Shown piece after piece: positions 1 to 5,067 of a stretch of 5,067 bases of DNA. This DNA comes from an uncultured Opitutia bacterium. GTDB lineage: Bacteria; Verrucomicrobiota; Verrucomicrobiia; Opitutales; Opitutaceae. The position numbers and the translations under genes were made by a program. Position 1 is the stretch's first letter. Each line of letters begins with the position of its first letter. The stretch covers positions 1 through 5,067 of the forward strand of contig CAJAFD010000096.1 of the NCBI GenBank assembly GCA_903938935.1. Reading direction: 5' to 3'. The notes below the pieces were generated by a model that worked only from the letters and a program-made list of their open reading frames with translations, ran no database searches and was not told the origin of the DNA.

Positions 1-415
1 GCGTGTGAACGAGAATGAGCTGATTGTATTTCACCGCGAGCTCGACGTGTTGCTCGAAGACCTTGAGCTCGTTGCGCGTGTTGCGATTGAGGCCGATCTC
101 ACCGATGCCGAGGACGTTGGGCTTGGTCAGGAATTCCGGGATCATCGCGAGGACATCCGCCGCGAGGGCGAGGTCTTCGGCTTCCTTCGGGTTGATGCAC
201 AACCAGGCGAAATGGGGGAGGAGAAATTTCGCCGCGCGGGCCGGTTCGTACTCGGTGATCTGGCGAAAATAATCGCGAAAACCGTCGGCCGAGCTGCGGT
301 CGAAGCCGGCCCAAAACGCAGGTTCGCAGACGGCGACGCAGCCAGCCGTGACCATGGCCTGATAGTCGTCGGTGGTGCGGCTCACCATGTGGCCGTGGGG
401 CTCGATGTAGCGCAT
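1..415 (-). CDS. eboB: TatD-like metal-dependent hydrolase, EboB-type (partial, C-terminus off the left edge)
   Basis: The first 138 codons of a gene that runs off the left edge, starting at the ATG at 415-413. The product looks like an amidohydrolase-fold TatD-related hydrolase. Near the N-terminus is an H-x-H pair (H7, H9 in PHGHM) followed by MVSRTTDDY. A segment reading CEPAFWAGFDRSS covers residues 30-42. INPKEAE (74-80) and GIGEIGLN (103-110, with E106 as the expected metal ligand) follow. LVHT ends the visible part, with H137 as the next expected metal-binding histidine. HMVSRTTDDY and EPAFW are, from memory, typical of EboB proteins rather than of housekeeping TatD nucleases. Ebo clusters are known for roles in making or exporting secondary metabolites such as scytonemin in cyanobacteria; the substrate of EboB is not established. 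It begins 9 bases after a small gene on the same strand, so the two are probably co-transcribed. No clear Shine-Dalgarno precedes the ATG. The TatD-like assignment is firm; the Ebo assignment is from recalled family similarity. Confidence 0.8.
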   Translation of the reverse strand, partial: MRYIEPHGHMVSRTTDDYQAMVTAGCVAVCEPAFWAGFDRSSADGFRDYFRQITEYEPARAAKFLLPHFAWLCINPKEAEDLALAADVLAMIPEFLTKPNVLGIGEIGLNRNTRNELKVFEQHVELAVKYNQLILVHT

Positions 416-424
416 GGTCGGAGA

Positions 425-760
425 TTATTTGGCCCGTTTGGGGGACGAAGGTTTTTGCCACGCGCCGAGGGCGGCTTTGCCGGACGTGACGGCGTCGGGC
501 TGCGTGGTGGGATCGCTGAGTTGTTCGAGGATGCGGCGGGCGCGGGCGGGTTTACCGTCGACAAGAATTTTGGCGGCTTGGCGCAGAGCGACGCAGCGGA
601 AATCACCGGCGGCGCCGTAGCGTTCGACGCGGTCAAGGAACGCCGCGACCTCGAGGAGCTTGGCCCGCACCGGCACGAAACTGTGATCCACGACGGCGGC
701 GCGTTGCGCGGCGGCGGCGGGCAAGCGACCCGAGGTGCGGGATGGGCGTGGCTTGGTCAT
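425..760 (-). CDS. Small conserved-looking protein of unknown function upstream of the EboB-type hydrolase
   Basis: A complete 111-aa protein, from ATG at 760-758 to a TAA stop at 427-425. I do not recognise the family. The first 28 residues are basic and alanine-rich and may be disordered. Residues 29-82 look like a compact helical domain, with amphipathic stretches VRAKLLEVAAFLDRVER (31-47), FRCVALRQAAKILVDG (54-69) and ARARRILEQLS (72-82). The conserved-looking tail SDPTTQPDA...GAWQK (82-103) follows, then a short basic end. There is no signal peptide or membrane segment, so it is probably cytoplasmic. It is the first gene after the hairpin at 814-842 and ends 9 bases before the TatD-like gene, which suggests one operon and possibly a shared role. 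No strong Shine-Dalgarno lies before the ATG, so an internal start cannot be excluded. The frame reads as an ordinary soluble protein, whereas the overlapping plus-strand frame is glycine/arginine-rich and is best read as a shadow. Confidence 0.7.
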   Translation of the reverse strand: MTKPRPSRTSGRLPAAAAQRAAVVDHSFVPVRAKLLEVAAFLDRVERYGAAGDFRCVALRQAAKILVDGKPARARRILEQLSDPTTQPDAVTSGKAALGAWQKPSSPKRAK

Positions 761-813
761 GCGAAAGGGAACGTTAAAAGCCCGAAGGCTACGGACAGGT
801 CAAAGTAAACTCA

Positions 814-842
814 GGGCGCGCCGGAAATCAACCGGCGCGCCC
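814..842 (-). terminator. Perfect GC hairpin ending the CstA-dehydrogenase unit
   Basis: A perfect 11-bp inverted repeat, GGGCGCGCCGG (814-824) and CCGGCGCGCCC (832-842), encloses a 7-base loop. It begins 11 bases after the stop of the subunit 3 gene. Read on the minus strand, the stem is followed by TGAGTTTACTTTG. This is T-rich but interrupted, so the hairpin is probably an intrinsic terminator of moderate quality or an mRNA 3'-end stabiliser. The plus-strand flank (GCGGCGTAAG) has no T-run, which sets the orientation. Confidence 0.75.
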
Positions 843-853
843 GCGGCGTAAGC

Positions 854-1513
854 TCAGGCGAGGCCAAGGTGTTTGAGCGCGGCGGGCGTGGGTCCCTCGT
901 AGGTGGCGATAGGGACGTTGCCGACGTAGCCGAGATCTTTCATGCCTTCGGGCGTGGTATAAAAACCGCCGGAGGTGAGGTCGCGGAATTTGTTAAAAAA
1001 GAGCGCGGCGGTTTTGAACTCGGGCTTGGCCTTGGGGACGTAGCAGATGTCGTCGCAGAGAGCGCGTTGTTGGCTGGCGATGAGATCGGCGAAGTCGTTG
1101 CCGAATCGTTTCTGGGATTCGGCGTCGATCCAGACGAGGCCGTCGAGGATGAGGGCGCGGTCTTTGTCGTGGCCGGGATAGGGCGCGCTGATCCATTCGT
1201 CGATGAAGTCGGGTACGCCGACGGCGGAGGCCGCGGGGGATTTCGCGTCGGCGGGGATGATGACGTCGCAGAGCGCGGTGGCGGTGCGGCGTTGACCGGC
1301 GGTAAACGTGAGGGCCCAGAAATCGCCGGGTTTGTAGTTTTTGTTGAGCTCGGGATCGGTGCCGTAGCCGACGGCGGCCTTGGTCGTAGCGGTGGCGGCG
1401 CCAGCGGTGGTGGCGCGGTCCATGATCGCGATCGAGGCGGCGGCGGTGAGCATCCACTTGATGGCGGTGCGGCGATCCAGACGGGGCCGCGGGGAAGAAT
1501 CGGACGGGGTCAT
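854..1513 (-). CDS. Gluconate 2-dehydrogenase subunit 3 family protein (small Tat-exported subunit)
   Basis: A complete 219-aa protein from ATG at 1513-1511 to TGA at 856-854. It is the small, non-catalytic subunit of membrane-associated periplasmic dehydrogenases. In the related FAD-glucose and gluconate dehydrogenases this subunit carries the export signal and supports maturation of the flavin subunit. The N-terminus has a twin-arginine leader: RLDRRTAIKWML (residues 11-22), a short hydrophobic run TAAASIAIM (23-31), and a possible AGA cleavage site near residue 39. The family core follows: LCDVIIPAD (81-89), VGVPDFIDEWI (98-108), then FFNKFRDLT..GFY (172-185) and GMKDLGYVGN (190-199), which is the usual C-terminal pattern. 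Its cysteines are C82, C153 and C157. The gene begins one base after the stop of the GMC gene, so translation is probably coupled, and a GC hairpin follows it. The family is confident; the sugar or alcohol substrate cannot be read from this subunit. Confidence 0.92.
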   Translation of the reverse strand: MTPSDSSPRPRLDRRTAIKWMLTAAASIAIMDRATTAGAATATTKAAVGYGTDPELNKNYKPGDFWALTFTAGQRRTATALCDVIIPADAKSPAASAVGVPDFIDEWISAPYPGHDKDRALILDGLVWIDAESQKRFGNDFADLIASQQRALCDDICYVPKAKPEFKTAALFFNKFRDLTSGGFYTTPEGMKDLGYVGNVPIATYEGPTPAALKHLGLA

Positions 1514-1514
1514 G

Positions 1515-3314
1515 TTAGAGGTTTCCTTTCTTCATTTCGGCGAGGAGGTAATCGCTGGCGCGCCAAGCGAGCGCCATGATGGTGAGCGTGGGGTTTTTGT
1601 CGGCGTTGCTGACGAAGGGGCCGCCGTCGTTGACGAAGATGTTTTTAACATCCCAGGTCTGGCCCCATTGGTTGGTGACGGATTTTTTGGGGTCGACGCC
1701 CATGATGGTGCCGCCGACTTCGTGGATGATCTTGCCGCCGGGCTCGATGGCTTGGAGGCCGGTGGCGTCGAGTTTGTTGGGTTTGCCGCCCATGGCGGTG
1801 ATGATCTCGGCAAACGTGCGCTGCATGTGCGCGGCTTGGCGCGTCTCGTGGTCAGACCATTTCCAGTGGAAACGCAGCACGGGCGTGCCCCATTTGTCTT
1901 TCACGGTGGGGTCGAGGTCGCAGTAGGAATCGGCGTTGGGGATCATCTCGCCGCGACCGGCGAAGCTGACGAAGGTGCCGTAATAGCGGCGGGCGTCTTC
2001 CTTGAATTTACGGCCGTAGCTACCTTCGGTGAGGCCGGCGACGGCCGTGGCGGCGCCGAGGCCGGGCATGCTACGACCTGTCTGGAACTCGATGTGGTAG
2101 CCGCGGGCGAAGTCGAGTTTGCCGGCTTTTTGTTCCTGATAGAGCCACCACGGGACATACATGTGGGCGCCGCCGGCGCCGTCCTCGTTGTGGGCGGGCA
2201 TGTTTTCGAGTAGCGGAATCTGGCCGCCGAGGCGCGCGCCCACGGTGTCCATGATGTATTTGCCGACAAGGCCGCTGGAGTTGGCGAGGCCGTTGGGGTA
2301 GCGCGGGGATTTGGAATTGAGCAGAATGCGCACGGACTCGGCGGAGCTCGCGGCGAGGACGACGACGCGGGCTTTCAACGCGTGGGCTTCGCCGGTGACG
2401 CGGTCGATGTAGATGACGCCGGTGGCCTTGCCGTTTTCATCCATGGTGATCTCGCGCACCATGGCGTTGGGCAGGATGTCGAGGTTGCCCGTGGCGAGGG
2501 CGGGCGGGAGATGGACGGTGGTGGATTGGTAGTTGGCCTTGATCGAGCAACCGCGGCCGCATTGCGTCGCCCAGAAACACGCGGCGCGATCGCGCATGGC
2601 CTGTGCGAGGATGCGTTGGGCGGTGGGATTCTGAGGGTGAAGTTTCGCGGGGATGCGCTCGGCGTCTTGCTTCACGCTGAGAACGGCGCGGTGAATCGGG
2701 ATGACGGGCAGGCCGAGTTTCTTGGCGCGTTGTTGCGCGAGGAGTTCGCCGGCGCGGGCCTTGGGCGGAGGCAGAAGCACGCCTTCGCTAGAATTGGGGG
2801 TGTTTTCGAGGCCTTCGTTGGAGCCATAGACGCCGATGAGCATCTCGACTTTGTCGTAATAGGGCGCGACGTCTTCGTAGCTGATGGGCCAGTCGAGGCC
2901 GAGCCCGTCGCGGGAGTAAGGTTTGAAATCGTAGGGGCCGTTGCGCAGGGAGATGCGGCCCCAGTGGTTGGTGCGACCGCCGAGCATGCGCGCGCGCCAC
3001 CACCAGAATTGACGCGTAGGATCGCTCGACGCGCTCGTGTAAGGCTCACCCGGCACCTGCCAACCGCCGTCGACGGTGGCGTCGTGAAAACCGAAAGGTT
3101 TATCTGGTGTGCTCGAGCCGGCGAGTGGGGCTTGGCCGTTGGTCTGAAACATCGCGGTTTCTTTGACCGGGTCGTAGTTGCGCCCGGCTTCCAGCATGAG
3201 GACTTTCACGCCCTCCATCGCGAGCGTGTAGGCCGTCTGGCCGCCGCCGGCGCCGGAACCGACGACGATCACATCATAAGTGGGCTGAGTCTTGCTGGCG
3301 GTGATAAGAGGCAT
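1515..3314 (-). CDS. GMC-family FAD dehydrogenase, catalytic subunit of a periplasmic sugar/sugar-acid dehydrogenase
   Basis: A complete 599-aa flavoprotein from ATG at 3314-3312 to TAA at 1517-1515. The N-terminal FAD-binding Rossmann motif is GSGAGG (19-24), with the ribose-binding acid at E42 (MLEAG). The second GMC signature is RMLGGRTNHWG (109-119). The C-terminal active site has HEVGGTIMG (H531) and NPTLTI (N574), the usual GMC catalytic pair, just after a VNDGGPFVSN segment. Cysteines C246, C252 and C256 form C-x5-C-x3-C, the spacing of the [3Fe-4S] ligands of bacterial FAD-glucose dehydrogenase, so electrons probably leave through an iron-sulfur cluster rather than to oxygen. There is no signal peptide. 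The adjacent subunit with a Tat leader probably carries the folded protein to the periplasm. The CstA-family gene ends 43 bases upstream. The likely reaction is oxidation of a sugar, polyol or sugar acid with a cytochrome or quinone as acceptor. The exact substrate is unknown, and subunit naming by gluconate dehydrogenase is by family only. Confidence 0.93.
   Translation of the reverse strand: MPLITASKTQPTYDVIVVGSGAGGGQTAYTLAMEGVKVLMLEAGRNYDPVKETAMFQTNGQAPLAGSSTPDKPFGFHDATVDGGWQVPGEPYTSASSDPTRQFWWWRARMLGGRTNHWGRISLRNGPYDFKPYSRDGLGLDWPISYEDVAPYYDKVEMLIGVYGSNEGLENTPNSSEGVLLPPPKARAGELLAQQRAKKLGLPVIPIHRAVLSVKQDAERIPAKLHPQNPTAQRILAQAMRDRAACFWATQCGRGCSIKANYQSTTVHLPPALATGNLDILPNAMVREITMDENGKATGVIYIDRVTGEAHALKARVVVLAASSAESVRILLNSKSPRYPNGLANSSGLVGKYIMDTVGARLGGQIPLLENMPAHNEDGAGGAHMYVPWWLYQEQKAGKLDFARGYHIEFQTGRSMPGLGAATAVAGLTEGSYGRKFKEDARRYYGTFVSFAGRGEMIPNADSYCDLDPTVKDKWGTPVLRFHWKWSDHETRQAAHMQRTFAEIITAMGGKPNKLDATGLQAIEPGGKIIHEVGGTIMGVDPKKSVTNQWGQTWDVKNIFVNDGGPFVSNADKNPTLTIMALAWRASDYLLAEMKKGNL
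1524..1529 (-). promoter_or_regulatory. Ribosome binding site of the subunit 3 gene, inside the end of the GMC gene
   Basis: Minus-strand AAAGGA lies 10 bases before the ATG at 1513, within the last codons of the GMC gene. It is the only reasonably Shine-Dalgarno-like site before a start in this window. It supports the ATG at 1513 as the true start and, with the TAA-C-ATG junction, points to translational coupling of the two dehydrogenase subunits. Confidence 0.55.
2547..2579 (-). other. Predicted [3Fe-4S] cluster motif in the GMC dehydrogenase
   Basis: Residues 246-256 of the GMC protein read CFWATQCGRGC, that is C-x5-C-x3-C. This is the spacing I recall for the three cysteine ligands of the [3Fe-4S] cluster in the catalytic subunit of Burkholderia FAD-glucose dehydrogenase. 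The spacing is seen directly; occupation by a cluster is inferred from the family and from the adjacent subunit 3 gene. Confidence 0.65.
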
Positions 3315-3357
3315 GGGGAGAGAAAGACGAAGCGAGGTTGAAACGGTTGGGGAGAAA

Positions 3358-5067
3358 TCAGGAATTGGCCGGCGTGAGCGCGACGTAAGGGTCTTCGCGC
3401 AAAACGAGATTTTTACGGCCGACGAGGATCTGCCACCAGACGCGGGCGTTGGCCGCGACGACGAGCGTCACCAAAACGAGAAACGCGCCGGTGACGGCGG
3501 CGTTGATCTGGTTGTTCAGCAGCAGGGTCTGCCACATTTTCATCTCGGCCGGCGTACCACCGGCAGCGATCTTGGCTTCAAAACTGCGCGCGATCGCGAG
3601 GAAGCCGACGGGCGCGGGGCTAAAGATTTTCATGAGGCCGGCGGTGGACGTCACGGCGAGCAGCCAGACGAGCGGTAACGTAGTGACCCAAGCGTAGCGG
3701 GCGCGACCCATCTTGAGCAGCACCGTGGTGCCGAGCGCGAGCGCGACGACGGCGAGGAGTTGGTTGGCCACGCCGAAGATCGGCCAGAGCGAATTAATAC
3801 CACCCAGCGGATCCACCACGCCCTGATATAAAAACCAACCCCACGCGCCCACGAAGGCGACCGTCGCGATGAAATTACCGGCGGTAGATTTCGTTTCCCC
3901 GAGCGGCTTCCAGATGTAACCCAGCAAATCCTGCACGATAAATCGCCCCACCCGCGTGCCGGCGTCGATCGCCGTCAAAATAAACAGCGCCTCAAACATG
4001 ATCGCGAAATGATACCAGAGCGCGAGCGCAGCCTTGCTACCGAGCACACCCGCAAACATGTGCGCCATGCCCACCGCAAACGTCGGCGCACCCCCAGTGC
4101 GGCCGACCATGGTTTTTTCGCCGACGCTCGAGGCGAGGTCGGCCATCTGGGCCTCCGTCACCGGAAAACCGAGCGCGGTGACTTTCGCCACCACCGCCGC
4201 GGGTTCGCCTTTCATATTGATCGCGAAGTATTCACCGGGGGCCATCGCGCAGGCGGCGATGAGCGCCATAATGCCGACACACATTTCGGTGATCATCGCG
4301 CCGTACCCGACGACGCGGATGTGATTCTCGCGGGCGAGTAATTTCGAAGTCGTACCCGAAGAAATAATCGAATGAAACCCTGAGAGCGCCGCACACGCGA
4401 TGGTGATGAAGCAGAACGGAAACACCGGTCCGGCGAAAACCGGACCCGTACCGTCAATGAACTTGGTGACAGCCGGCATCTGGAGCGTCGGCGCAAGCAC
4501 CGCGATCGCGATGCCGAGCGCGACGACCGTGCCGATTTTCATAAACGTGCTCAGGTAATCGCGCGGCGCGAGCAGGATCCAGACCGGCAACACCGAGGCT
4601 ATCACCGCATAGATCATAATACCCCACGCGAGCGTCGTGCCATTCAGCGTGAGCCAATGTTCGAGGCGTGTGCCGGGGAGAAATTGCCCACCCCAGACTG
4701 CCAGCAATAAGGCCACCAAGCCCGCCGCACTGATCCAAATTAATTTCGCGCCACTGTGCGTGCCGCGCATCGCCAAACCCATGAAGACCGCGATCGGCAT
4801 CGTCGCCAAAATCGTGAACAGACCCCATGGACTCTCGGCGAGCGCGTTGACCACGACCAACGAAAGCACCGCCAACAAAATCACCATGATCCCCAAAATG
4901 CTGATCAAAGCGACGATCCCGGCAAAAGGCCCGACCTCATCGCGCACCATCTGACCCAGCGATTTGCCGCCGCGGCGCACCGAGCAAAACATAATCATAC
5001 TATCGTGCACCGCGCCACCCAGGGTCGCACCGATCAGCATCCACAACATCCCCGGCAAATACCCAAA
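3358..5067 (-). CDS. cstA: CstA-family carbon starvation / pyruvate or peptide carrier (partial, N-terminus off the right edge)
   Basis: The last 569 codons of an integral inner-membrane carrier, ending at TGA (3360-3358). The frame stays open to the right edge, beginning FGYLPGMLWML. That segment lies roughly 100 residues into E. coli CstA, so the true start is outside the window and any start inside it would be wrong. Family marks, numbered in the visible fragment, are AVHDSMIMFCSVRRGGKSLGQM (about 19-40), APRDYLSTFMKIGT (167-180), SGFHSIISSGTTSK (229-242), GEKTMVGRTGGAPTFAVGMAHMF (about 316-338), LTAIDAGTRVGRF (364-376) and GVANQLLA (432-439). About a dozen hydrophobic segments are visible, with a short polar tail. 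Characterised relatives are E. coli CstA and BtsT, which import pyruvate; CstA is also linked to peptide use in carbon starvation. It is first in the visible unit and is followed after 43 bases by the GMC gene. No frameshift or missing block is apparent. The family is firm; the substrate is open. Confidence 0.94.
   Translation of the reverse strand, partial: FGYLPGMLWMLIGATLGGAVHDSMIMFCSVRRGGKSLGQMVRDEVGPFAGIVALISILGIMVILLAVLSLVVVNALAESPWGLFTILATMPIAVFMGLAMRGTHSGAKLIWISAAGLVALLLAVWGGQFLPGTRLEHWLTLNGTTLAWGIMIYAVIASVLPVWILLAPRDYLSTFMKIGTVVALGIAIAVLAPTLQMPAVTKFIDGTGPVFAGPVFPFCFITIACAALSGFHSIISSGTTSKLLARENHIRVVGYGAMITEMCVGIMALIAACAMAPGEYFAINMKGEPAAVVAKVTALGFPVTEAQMADLASSVGEKTMVGRTGGAPTFAVGMAHMFAGVLGSKAALALWYHFAIMFEALFILTAIDAGTRVGRFIVQDLLGYIWKPLGETKSTAGNFIATVAFVGAWGWFLYQGVVDPLGGINSLWPIFGVANQLLAVVALALGTTVLLKMGRARYAWVTTLPLVWLLAVTSTAGLMKIFSPAPVGFLAIARSFEAKIAAGGTPAEMKMWQTLLLNNQINAAVTGAFLVLVTLVVAANARVWWQILVGRKNLVLREDPYVALTPANS

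Noticed and set aside
773..803. Possible promoter for the small gene (TTGACC, then TTTAAC on the minus strand)
   Set aside because: The spacing is 19 bases, the -10 match is weak, and the spacer overlaps the UUCG mini-hairpin. It is not distinguishable from chance.
5..808. Long plus-strand open frame of 267 codons
   Set aside because: It lies antisense to the TatD-like gene and the small gene, both better supported. Its product is glycine/arginine-rich without a recognisable domain, as expected from the complement of GC-rich coding sequence.
869..1579. Plus-strand open frame opposite the subunit 3 gene
   Set aside because: Its product is dominated by glycine and valine runs, and the opposite strand has a clear family match with a Tat leader.
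1380..2213. Plus-strand open frame of 277 codons opposite the GMC gene
   Set aside because: It is antisense to conserved GMC active-site motifs and has no domain of its own; codon bias of the real gene explains the lack of stops.
2382..3341. Plus-strand open frame of 319 codons opposite the GMC N-terminal half
   Set aside because: It is antisense to the FAD-binding region, has low-complexity composition and no recognisable motifs.
3315..3357. 43-base gap between the CstA-family gene and the GMC gene as a terminator or promoter
   Set aside because: No inverted repeat or recognisable promoter is visible; it appears to be a simple intra-operon spacer.
3358..5058. Start of the CstA-family gene at the TTG at 5058
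   Set aside because: The frame stays open to the edge and the residues before it (FGY) continue the conserved family sequence, so this is an internal leucine codon.

Overview
The window looks like high-GC bacterial chromosome, and every gene I can support lies on the minus strand. Start regions are mostly poor in Shine-Dalgarno sequence, and the gene set is a CstA carrier, a GMC dehydrogenase with its Tat-exported small subunit, and an Ebo-type TatD-like hydrolase. Together these suggest an environmental Gram-negative bacterium, possibly a verrucomicrobium of the Opitutaceae type. That placement is inference from protein character; no taxonomic marker such as rRNA is present.

Read in the direction of transcription (high to low coordinates), the window starts inside a CstA-family membrane carrier gene (5067-3358), whose N-terminus lies off the right edge. 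After 43 bases comes a complete GMC-family FAD dehydrogenase (3314-1515). One base after its stop codon is a gluconate 2-dehydrogenase subunit 3 family protein with a twin-arginine leader (1513-854). A perfect 11-bp GC hairpin (842-814) then marks the end of this unit.

The second unit starts after an intergenic gap of 93 bases that includes the hairpin. It holds a small unrecognised gene (760-425, 111 aa) and, 9 bases later, the first 138 codons of a TatD-like hydrolase resembling EboB (415 to the left edge).

Functionally, the GMC protein and subunit 3 look like the catalytic and chaperone/escort subunits of a periplasmic sugar or sugar-acid dehydrogenase. The catalytic subunit has a C-x5-C-x3-C motif with the spacing of the [3Fe-4S] site of bacterial FAD-glucose dehydrogenase. 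No cytochrome subunit is encoded next to it in this window. CstA-family proteins import pyruvate or peptides, so the unit may combine periplasmic oxidation with uptake of a small carbon source, but only gene order supports that link. The second unit may be the start of an ebo-type cluster. I see no mobile elements, CRISPR arrays, RNA genes or integration sites.
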